Shown piece by piece: positions 13,381 through 21,400 of a DNA stretch of 23,347 bases (position 1 is its first letter; each line of letters begins with the position of its first letter). Both the position numbers and the translations under genes were made by a program. The DNA lies in contig CAZHXK010000012.1 in NCBI GenBank assembly GCA_964536565.1, positions 1-23,347 of the forward strand. Direction: 5' to 3'. Source of the DNA: GCA-002688135 sp964536565 (GTDB taxonomy: Bacteria > Patescibacteriota > Patescibacteriia > Magasanikbacterales > GCA-002688135). The notes beneath the pieces were generated by a model, which saw nothing but the letters and a program-made list of their open reading frames with translations, was not told the DNA's origin and did not search any database.

Positions 13381-14173
13381 TAAACCATGGTACGCAGAAC
13401 AATGTGAAGAAATTCGCATCTACCCTGAACGCGAACGCGGGCAGAATTTTTTAATTGATACAAACGTCGTAAACCGCATCACAGAAAACCTTGAACTGAA
13501 AAAAGGTGATCATGTTATAGAGATTGGCCCCGGCTTTGGTATTCTTACACGAGCACTTGCACAGACAGGCGCAACTATAGAAGTATTTGATATCGAAAAG
13601 AAATTCGAACACACACCGATCATAGAAGAAGTTATTTCAGAACACGACGTAACATGGAACACAGAAAACATTTTAAATATTGATGAACGAGAATTCCCCG
13701 AAGATTACATTCTCGCATCAAACCTTCCATACAGCATTTCATCTGACGCGATAATTAAATTCCTCAACTCATCAAACCCACCAAAGACAACGGTGTTCAT
13801 GTTACAAAAAGAGGTGGTGAGTCGTATTACAGCGCAGCCTAAAAAGATGACACAGCTCGGTGTGATGGTTCAGTTACTCGCGAAACCTAAAAGATTATTC
13901 AAAGTATCACACGAACAATTCTGGCCCATTCCAAAAGTGGATTCGGCTGTCGTGCGCATGGATCGAAAAGAAAAAACAGAGTACACGGAAACTGCACTCA
14001 AGCTCGCGCGAACAGGTTTTACGTTTAAACGAAAAAAACTTTCAAACAACCTCGCTGCATTAACCGACAATCCAAAAGAGCTATTAGAAAAAGCAGGGAT
14101 CGATATCAATGTGAGATCAGAAGAATTAACGATTGAGGATTGGTTGAAGCTCGCAGAAGCTTTCGATAATTAA
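13367..14173 (+). CDS. rsmA: 16S rRNA adenine dimethyltransferase RsmA (KsgA), 268 aa
   Basis: RsmA dimethylates two adjacent adenines (A1518/A1519 in E. coli numbering) in the 3' loop of 16S rRNA during 30S assembly, using S-adenosylmethionine. The GQNFL motif (25-29), the SAM-binding loop VIEIGPGFGILT (50-61), a second acidic segment (EVFDIEKK) and the catalytic NLPY (119-122) are all present, followed by the C-terminal region with FWPIPKVDSAVVRM and TFKRKKLSNNL. The length matches the family. Its start lies inside the end of tsaC in another frame (14-base overlap), so translation is coupled. I see no clear terminator before 14246. Confidence 0.95.
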   Translation: MTPFSKPWYAEQCEEIRIYPERERGQNFLIDTNVVNRITENLELKKGDHVIEIGPGFGILTRALAQTGATIEVFDIEKKFEHTPIIEEVISEHDVTWNTENILNIDEREFPEDYILASNLPYSISSDAIIKFLNSSNPPKTTVFMLQKEVVSRITAQPKKMTQLGVMVQLLAKPKRLFKVSHEQFWPIPKVDSAVVRMDRKEKTEYTETALKLARTGFTFKRKKLSNNLAALTDNPKELLEKAGIDINVRSEELTIEDWLKLAEAFDN

Positions 14174-14245
14174 AAAATGCACACGTAAATTGTGGTGGGG
14201 TGTATTCGAGGTAGAGCGTTATCCCCAGACTGTGAATAAAAAATG

Positions 14246-14284
14246 TTGACTAGAACTTTACAACACGTAATAATAAAAGTGTTG
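14246..14284 (+). promoter_or_regulatory. Promoter of the secreted-protein operon with an inverted repeat around the -10 box
   Basis: -35 TTGACT (14246-14251, 5/6), 17-base spacer, -10 AATAAT (14269-14274, 5/6). CAACAC (14261-14266) and GTGTTG (14279-14284) form an inverted repeat that brackets the -10 box and is placed where a repressor operator would be. A second CAACA/TGTTG pair and a CCACA..TGTGG palindrome (14326-14337) lie in the leader. Confidence 0.6.
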
Positions 14285-14379
14285 CAGATCTTTGACAACA
14301 AAAAATTTCGACAGGAATCTTGTTGCCACATGTGTGGAAAATGAGATCAGCAGCAGCACCTTGTCTTTAGGAGGACACC

Positions 14380-14511
14380 ATGAGCTTTTCAAAAACTGTT
14401 AAACTACTAGAGGTTTCCTATGAAACTTTCAACATACAAACAATTATATATTTTGCTCGCTATTGCGGGCTCCGGTTTCGGCGTTGGTTGTGGGCAATCC
14501 CCACAGTCTAG
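14380..14511 (+). CDS. Short leader ORF, 43 aa, overlapping the lipoprotein start
   Basis: AGGAGG lies directly upstream of an ATG at 14380 (spacing about five bases), the strongest SD in this region. The frame encodes 43 codons (MSFSKTVKLLEVSYET...) and ends at the TAG 14509-14511, overlapping the first 92 bases of the lipoprotein gene in a different frame. The C-terminal part is just an out-of-frame reading of the lipoprotein signal region, so a functional peptide is unlikely. A regulatory upstream ORF that controls or couples translation of the downstream gene is more plausible. It could also be a fortuitous site. Confidence 0.35.
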   Translation: MSFSKTVKLLEVSYETFNIQTIIYFARYCGLRFRRWLWAIPTV

Positions 14512-14989
14512 CGACGTGCAACTGATCGACGAGTTAGTCGTTCAGGATTCAGCTCCGGCTGAAAATACGCACGTTGAAATCGTGAATGACAGTAAACTAC
14601 GCTACTTTCTGGATGACAAAGCGATTGGCTTTGTTGTCTCTAAGGGGTGGCCGGTTGAGTCAATCACCGATACTGCCGTTACATTCTCACGTGAAGATGC
14701 TGAAGGTTTTACTAGCCTTACGGTTGCTGCTGAAGAGGGGCGAACTCCACAAGAGTTCATCAACGACGCGTTCCCTAATGGGGACTACGACGGAAAAGTC
14801 TACGACGGTGCTCTTCATGGGCAAAACGGACGATACTTAACATCTAATGGAGGCGCCGGTTCTTTCGGTGTGTTCGCGCAGATGCTTAATGGCAAGTTGG
14901 TTTCAGTGCAGTATGCGACAAATGCATCTGTAGCAGACGTAGACTTCCGCGGCATCATTGCATCGCTCTCAGCTCTCGAGGTGGAATAG
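14420..14989 (+). CDS. Small lipoprotein, 189 aa
   Basis: The ATG at 14420 is preceded by GAGG six bases upstream. Residues 1-24 form a signal: basic start, a hydrophobic stretch, then GVGC with Cys24 as the probable lipidation site (the lipobox is weak, with V at -2). The mature chain starts with a Ser/Pro-rich linker and then a folded domain of about 130 residues with alternating strands (AVTFSREDAEGFTSLTVAAE, GKLVSVQYATNA). No family recognised. The last base of its stop is the first base of the next gene's GTG (TAGTG), so it is coupled to the M23 protein and may be its accessory or anchor at the surface. Confidence 0.78.
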   Translation: MKLSTYKQLYILLAIAGSGFGVGCGQSPQSSDVQLIDELVVQDSAPAENTHVEIVNDSKLRYFLDDKAIGFVVSKGWPVESITDTAVTFSREDAEGFTSLTVAAEEGRTPQEFINDAFPNGDYDGKVYDGALHGQNGRYLTSNGGAGSFGVFAQMLNGKLVSVQYATNASVADVDFRGIIASLSALEVE

Positions 14990-17658
14990 TGAAATATCTT
15001 ATCCATGTCGTCATGGTTGTGAGTGGTTCGTATGCACATGCATCGACACCAAACCTCTTCCTTCCGCTTGATCAGTTTGATCAGCCACCGGTAAATGCAT
15101 ATGTAGATACCGATCCAAAAGCAGGGTCGGTATCAACGTGGCAAGGGCCTGTTGCGGACATGTGCGTATCTTGGGACACATCGTTTCAGGTAAGTATGTG
15201 CATCGAAACAACATACGACGGACACAATGGAACCGATTACAACGCACCAAATCAAGGTTCGAGTACACTGCCGTTTTTGGCGCGTGCTGCTGCGGATGGG
15301 TTGATTACGACCATGATGAGTGGTCAGATGAACAATCAAGGATGCGCTTGTTTCGGCAACTACATTGTTCTTGATCATGGTGACGGGTGGGAGACGGTCT
15401 ATGGTCATCTCGCATCAATCAGTCCAGATCTAGAAGTTGGTCAGAATGTCGTCGTGAATCAATACCTCGGAGAAGTTGGTTCTACGGGAGATTCATCCGG
15501 TCCACATCTTCATTTCGAAGTTCGACATGACGGAATCGCCATGGATCCATACAGCGACGTCAGTGTGTGGTGTGAAGGAGAAGTTCAGTTCTACTCAGGT
15601 CAGCCATGCGGCTCAAACAAACCGCGCTGGCATCCTGCTGGAACTATCCTTCGTGTCTCAGGTAAGCCAGAATACTACCGATTAGGTGAAGATGGATATC
15701 TCCACCACATCATGAATGAGGACGTATACCTAGGTAACGGATATAGCTGGGATCAGGCTGTGTTCATCACGCCACTTGAGAAAAGTTGTTACACGCTCTC
15801 ATTCCCGCTCAAAGATGTGCCGACATATGGCATCATTGAGGTCGAAAAACTTTTCGGATTGATGACTGAGTATTGGTTCTACTACGGAAATCCAGGCGCA
15901 AGTGGAAGTTATCGTAGGCGTATCGATAAGAAGGGGGTGGGGGCGGTCGCTCTGTCATGGGGCATTACCGCATTCCCGGATCTTACTGCCAATGCTGACG
16001 AACTCTTTGATACCTACGCAGAAGCACCCGGCTATCAGCACATCCGCAATGGTTCTCTTTTTCAGGAAGAAGGCTCACCGGTCATCTACTACATGGAAAA
16101 TGGGAAGCGACGTTGGATACACGACTGGGAAACGTTCGTATATGCAGGCTACTCGATGGACAACGTTCTCATGATAGAGGAAGGCGCACTGGAACATGTT
16201 GGTGGTACACTAGGATCACAATTAACAACATCGTTCTACGATCAGTGCATGAATGAAGTGTGCGAAAGTGATGAGCAGACTTCGATGGTATTGTGCCCAG
16301 GAAACTCGATCATGGATATCGATGCTGATGGATTTGCTGCATGGGCCGATTGTAATGATCATAACCCAAAGCAATTCCCGGGAAATAAAGAATCCTACGA
16401 CATGCTTGATAACGATTGCGATGGAGAGGTGGACGAAACAAGCTTCATTATCGCCGTCGAAGACGATCCGACTGAAGAGGACGATACTCCTGCAGATCCG
16501 TGCGAAACAGCCGACTGCGACGACGGAAATCCATGTACGAACGATGCTTGCCAAGACGGTGCCTGCACGCACCTCAATAACAACAATCCGTGCGACGATG
16601 GAGACATGTGTACGGTTGGAGGTTTGTGTAGTGGGGGAACCTGCTACGTCGGCCAAGATATTTGCGAGTGCAAAAATAATACCGACTGCGACGATGGAAA
16701 AGTTTGTACACAAAATGTGTGCGATTTAAATGGCCAATGTCAGGTTGTGTTGACGCTCGGCTTGGGTTGCGACGATGGTGATCCATGCACGACGGGGGAC
16801 GTCTGTTACGATGGACTCTGTGTGCCTGGCGAGCCTACATGTACGTGCTACACCAATACAGACTGCAACGACTCAAATCCATGCACAGACGACGTATGTG
16901 ATGAAGGAAGTTGTTGGTATGTGTTGAATGACAATCCATGTACGGATGGCGACCAATGCACGGCAAATGTGTGTATGTGGGGCGAGTGCACCGCAATACA
17001 AACATGTGAGTGTACGTCAGACAGTGACTGTATCTCGCTCGACCCAAAACTGAAGGGGTCGTGCACGTACAATGAATGTATATTCGAAGAAGTGCTCATT
17101 GACCCGCCTGCTGAACCACAAGTTCCAGAGGAGTCATCTGATCCGGAAAGTGCACCACCAGACCCCACAGAAGAAGATGTGACTATGTCATTGCTTGAAA
17201 GTGGGGGGCTCATCGAGAACGGTTCGTTTGAGAAGGGTGAGTTCGGGTGGTTTAAGGAAATTCACGAATGGGAAACTGCTACGATAGCTCTTGATTGCTC
17301 AGATGCTTTCGACGGATATTGTAGTATGAAAACGGACGTAAAATCACCACAGTCATTCGACTACATGGTGCAGTTGGTTAGTAACGCGAGTATCGAGGCA
17401 GGGGAGACCTACATGGTCTCGTGTGCTGCTCGTGCGAGTGCATTGCGCACGATGCGTGTCTGGATGGGGGATACGAACCCACCCTGGGACATCTATGGCC
17501 TGAACAACTCGCTGAATATAGAACCAGAATGGAAGACATTCAAAATTGTGTTTACTGCGACTGAGACTGATGTGAATGCGAAGTTCGCATTTGTGCTCGG
17601 TCAAAGCACTGTACCGATCTGGATTGATACGGTAAGTATCACAAAAATCAGCAACTAA
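14989..17658 (+). CDS. Secreted M23 metallopeptidase with MopE-like, Cys-rich and carbohydrate-binding-like domains, 889 aa
   Basis: The start is GTG at 14989 with GAGG seven bases upstream. A signal peptide ends in AHA after residue 18. Residues 75-190 form an M23 (LytM-type) peptidase: HNGTD (H79, D83), YGH (H140) and HLHFEV (H173, H175) supply the expected zinc and catalytic residues, so it should cut peptidoglycan cross-links. Residues ~219-262 and ~354-397 hold two copies of a short unit ending in R/H-I-H..-GYS. Residues 437-484 match the MopE-type metal-binding motif (DIDADG..DCND..PG..DNDCDG..DE). Residues 505-700 are five or so Cys-rich units of the type CDDGNPCT..C..G.C. Residues 740-889 look like a CBM4/9-type jelly roll (ENGSFEKG, then SCAARASALRTMRV). 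Terminator at 17665. Confidence 0.85.
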   Translation: MKYLIHVVMVVSGSYAHASTPNLFLPLDQFDQPPVNAYVDTDPKAGSVSTWQGPVADMCVSWDTSFQVSMCIETTYDGHNGTDYNAPNQGSSTLPFLARAAADGLITTMMSGQMNNQGCACFGNYIVLDHGDGWETVYGHLASISPDLEVGQNVVVNQYLGEVGSTGDSSGPHLHFEVRHDGIAMDPYSDVSVWCEGEVQFYSGQPCGSNKPRWHPAGTILRVSGKPEYYRLGEDGYLHHIMNEDVYLGNGYSWDQAVFITPLEKSCYTLSFPLKDVPTYGIIEVEKLFGLMTEYWFYYGNPGASGSYRRRIDKKGVGAVALSWGITAFPDLTANADELFDTYAEAPGYQHIRNGSLFQEEGSPVIYYMENGKRRWIHDWETFVYAGYSMDNVLMIEEGALEHVGGTLGSQLTTSFYDQCMNEVCESDEQTSMVLCPGNSIMDIDADGFAAWADCNDHNPKQFPGNKESYDMLDNDCDGEVDETSFIIAVEDDPTEEDDTPADPCETADCDDGNPCTNDACQDGACTHLNNNNPCDDGDMCTVGGLCSGGTCYVGQDICECKNNTDCDDGKVCTQNVCDLNGQCQVVLTLGLGCDDGDPCTTGDVCYDGLCVPGEPTCTCYTNTDCNDSNPCTDDVCDEGSCWYVLNDNPCTDGDQCTANVCMWGECTAIQTCECTSDSDCISLDPKLKGSCTYNECIFEEVLIDPPAEPQVPEESSDPESAPPDPTEEDVTMSLLESGGLIENGSFEKGEFGWFKEIHEWETATIALDCSDAFDGYCSMKTDVKSPQSFDYMVQLVSNASIEAGETYMVSCAARASALRTMRVWMGDTNPPWDIYGLNNSLNIEPEWKTFKIVFTATETDVNAKFAFVLGQSTVPIWIDTVSITKISN

Positions 17659-17664
17659 TAACTT

Positions 17665-17690
17665 CGGTGGTCTACGGACCACCGTTTTTT
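17665..17690 (+). terminator. Terminator of the M23 operon
   Basis: 8-bp perfect stem CGGTGGTC / GACCACCG capped by a C(TACG)G loop, followed by six T. Confidence 0.92.
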
Positions 17691-17719
17691 GTTACGCAGT
17701 AATAGTCCCCAACAGTGGA

Positions 17720-17748
17720 TAGAAAATTTACCAAAAAAATGCTATAAT
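17720..17748 (+). promoter_or_regulatory. Promoter of the TSP3 gene (extended -10)
   Basis: A perfect TATAAT (17743-17748) in a TG-C-TATAAT extended -10 context, with TAGAAA (17720-17725, 4/6) 17 bases upstream. The start site would be near 17755, which excludes the ATG at 17751. Confidence 0.7.
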
Positions 17749-17768
17749 TTATGTACAATATAAAGCTC

Positions 17769-18473
17769 ATGAACACCGCCACAAAGGAAAAGTTGGCAGC
17801 ATCAATTTTTGGCGTCTTTGCGCTTCTATTTTTGGTATTAGGGGTAAGAAATATCGGTTCAACTTTGGCTGGTCCAGAGAGAGGGTCAGATAAAACAGAT
17901 GCAGGTCTCTCATACGAAGTACAAGAACAGCTTTCTGCAAAGCTTGATACAGATGGAGATGGCATTACGGACTTAGAAGAACAAAGTGTGTACGAAACAA
18001 GTCCATACATCGCAGATACAGATTCAGATGGTATTGATGACGGTGAGGAAATCGCTCGAGGAGAAAATCCACTATGTCCAGTTGGGAAATCATGTACGAG
18101 GGGAAATCTTGGGTTGTCTGTTACTGAGTCTCAGCAGGCCGTAAACCTTGGTGGGGTTGAATCTAGTGGTGCGCCTCAAGGAAATGCGAATGTATCAGTT
18201 GCTGAAATTCGAGCTTCACTGATCCAGGCAGGGGCTGATAAAGCATCGATAGATCAAATTTCGGACGAAGAATTGATTAGTCTATACACGGAAACAGCAA
18301 ACTCAGAACAGTTCACTGAGCAGCAAGAAGTATACAACGCATTTACCTCACAAGATCCGGATGCAATTCGAGCAATACTAAAAGAGCAGGGTGTGGGTGA
18401 GGATATTCTATCGCAAGTCACAGACGAGCAGCTCGTAGATTTATTCAAAACAGCTCTCGAACAAGGTCAGTAG
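17769..18473 (+). CDS. Membrane-anchored TSP3-repeat protein, 234 aa
   Basis: I chose the ATG at 17769 because the one at 17751 lies only three bases after a perfect -10 box and would be outside the transcript. Residues 10-28 are one hydrophobic segment, probably a membrane anchor with the rest outside. Residues 60-100 contain two thrombospondin type-3 calcium-binding units (DTDGDGITDLEE and DTDSDGIDDGEE). Two Cys follow (LCPVGKSC), then a Gly/Ser/Asn linker. The C-terminal 90 residues hold a helical unit repeated twice (145-176 and 199-230: EIRASLIQAG...DEELISLY and AIRAILKEQG...DEQLVDLF). It leads directly into the giant secreted protein, one base after its stop, so the two are probably expressed and used together. 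Confidence 0.82.
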   Translation: MNTATKEKLAASIFGVFALLFLVLGVRNIGSTLAGPERGSDKTDAGLSYEVQEQLSAKLDTDGDGITDLEEQSVYETSPYIADTDSDGIDDGEEIARGENPLCPVGKSCTRGNLGLSVTESQQAVNLGGVESSGAPQGNANVSVAEIRASLIQAGADKASIDQISDEELISLYTETANSEQFTEQQEVYNAFTSQDPDAIRAILKEQGVGEDILSQVTDEQLVDLFKTALEQGQ

Positions 18474-18474
18474 T

Positions 18475-21400
18475 ATGATCACTGGAGGTTTTAAAAAATT
18501 CATCATAAGTGCAACACTGGCGGTTTTTGTGTTCGCGCTCGGATTCTCACCCCAACCTGCGAAAGCGCAATGGGTGGTTACTGATCCTGGGGCTGCTGCG
18601 ATTCAAGGGGCTAAATGGGGTTGGGAAAAGGGATCCGCAGCAATATTCGATGCGTTGTTAACTGCGGGAAAAGTCGCGCTCGTGAACACCGCTAAAAACT
18701 TTTTTCAAAAAATAGCATACGATTCTGCAGTATACCTTGGATCCGGTGGGTCAGGTCAGGCACCGCAGTTATTTACGAGTGATTGGGATACGTACCTTGA
18801 GGATGCGGGGAAGACAGCGCTCGGAGATTTTGCGGATGAGTTGGGGGAACGGTGGGGTGTGGATTTTTGTGCACCAATTCAAGGGCCAACCTTTCAGGCT
18901 CGTATTCAACTCGGAATTTTAGATGACCTTGGAAACACAAAAGGGCAAACAAAAGGGCGAACAAAAGAAAGAAAGCCGCCTGAATGTACCTTTGATGAAC
19001 TCTCAAATAATTTTGAGGGCTTTATTGATCGTTATGATGATACAGACTCTGTCTTGAATGAAGTGAGCGTGCTCTTTGAGCCAGGGGGGAATGACCTCGC
19101 GGTTGTATATGACATTTACGGCGAAGCGCTCAATGATAAGGATCAAAAGGAACGAGCGGCTGAACAAGAACGTAAAACAAATAAAGGGTTTAAAGATAAA
19201 AGTAGTAAGGTTGCTGGAAACATTTCCACACCTGGTTCATTTGTTGCGGAAGAAGCCTTTGGATTGACCCCAGATAAGCAAAACGCAAAAACACAGGAAG
19301 AGGTTGCTTCTATGAGTGCGAGTGAGTCACTCGAGTATATTTTGGTAAATACAGGCGTTGTCTTCCTTAATACCATGGCACAAACGATGCTCAATAAGTT
19401 GACGACTGATGGGCTCATTACACTAGGTCAGCTTGTTGGTAGTGGTGGGGATTCTGGAGGGGGAGACAGTCTTGCTTCAAAAACAGCGAGTTTATCATAT
19501 GGAGGACGAGAAGCAGCTCAGCGTGCATATGCAGATCTGCTTACGCCACGTATCACACAAGGGGGGAAACTTAATTTGTTAAATGAATTTGCTGCATGTC
19601 CGGGGAACTTCAAGCAGCCAAATAATTGTGTTGTTGATCAGCAATTCGTACTCGCTGTACAATCTATCAATCAGGGGGAACCTCTAACGATTAAACAGGC
19701 GATGGAGAAGGGGTTGCTTCATGATGATTGGAAGCTATATCCGCCAACACATGAGCTTAACTCGGGTTTTAACTGTTTCTCATCTGGATACTGCTATTCA
19801 AACCTCACAAAATTGAGACGTGCTCGTATTATTCCTACGGGGTTTGAAATCGCTGCATCGCTCTCACCAAAACAGAATCCATGGCAACTCGGCGCAGTCG
19901 TTCGTGGGTTTAATGAATGTAATGTCGACGGTGCTCGAGATATCGATCATCCTTTTTGTCATTTAATCGATCCTGATTGGGTTCTCAAGGCACCTCCGAT
20001 GCGCTGCAACGCGCAAGCATTCGGTCAGACGCTTACAGCTCCAGGTGTAAACACACGTAACGAGGTGTGTGTTGATGTGCAAGATTGTCCTGTCACTGAT
20101 GAGTCGGGGAACTGTGTCGGTGCGTGGGGATATTGTATCGCAGAGAAAAACACTTGGAATATTGGCGCAGATCAGTGTCCAGCTGAATTCGCTAGTTGCG
20201 AGGTATACACCGACAGAAAAGGAAAGAAGGCTGGATATCTCGCTACAACAGTCGACCATAGTATTTGTGATGCATCAAATGTAGGATGCAGAAGGTTTTT
20301 AAACTCAAAGATGCTCAATTCAGAGACGGGTGAGTTGGAGTGGGTTGATCTTGAATATGAAGTGGACGCACAAGGAGTTCCTGTTCCATTGGATTTTGGT
20401 GAGGCGTTCTTAGGTGCGCTTGTATACGGAAGTTATGCTCAATTCGTTGATACGCCAGCAGAAATTGCACAACCACCATCTCCAAGTTATTTCTTCAACG
20501 AAGCAGGATCAGCGGAACAATGTGCTGAGTCAGACCGGGGATGTACACGAGTCATTCGAGAAGATGGAAGTGAGTTGCATGCACAGATAGCTCCAAATTA
20601 TCTTCATTGTTACGATGTAGAACTTGGTCAGTCGGGGGTACAGCTACCTGTGACAATCGAGCAGGCGATAGAGTTGGCAGCACGTGAGGGGTGTAATGAA
20701 TATGCTCCTGTGTGTGCATTCGAAGAGCTTGGTTGTCAGGAATATAAACCTGCAACTGGCGGTTCCTCAATTACAGGAATCGTATCTTCAGGTGATTCAT
20801 GTGCGAATGAATGTGTTGGATACGACACTTACAAACAAGAAAAAACAAATTTCGAAAGTGCTCAGTTTCCGTTGTATCTTATTCCGTCATCTGCACAACA
20901 ATGTTCATTTAACGCACTTGGGTGTGATGAATTTACCAACTTAGATGTGCAGTCAGCTGGTGGAGAAGGGCTGGAGTACTACACATTCGTGCGAACCTGT
21001 GAAAAGCCTGGTATTAACGATCCTGCATTCTACACATGGGAAGGAACAGAAACTGACGAAGGATACCAAATTCAATTACACAACTTAAAAGCAGGGTTGG
21101 ACGGCATGCCGGTATACAATACGACAGATGCTGACATGGTCGCAGAGTTTAATGCAGCATGTCATGCGGGTACGTACGGCGTCGATCCAGACTGTCGAGA
21201 AATTTATAACGAAGCAGGAGAAATTTCATACAGATTGCTCTCAAAAACAATTACATTATCAGAGGATTGTCATCCATTGCGTCGCTCCGGCGCAACACAA
21301 TCTGACTGTACTGCGCACGGAGGTGCATTCACAAACGGGATCTGTATCTATCAAGCAGTACCATCAGAATCAACATCATGTCAGGCGCAATTTGCAGGAT

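Noticed and set aside
17751..17768. ATG at 17751 as start of the TSP3 protein
   Set aside because: It lies three bases after a perfect TATAAT and would not be in the mRNA. The ATG at 17769 is more likely.
18931..18972. ACAAAAGGGC-type tandem repeats in the giant gene as a CRISPR or phase-variable tract
   Set aside because: Only two to three short in-frame copies, encoding a GQTKGRTKERK linker, with no spacers and no homopolymeric slippage tract.
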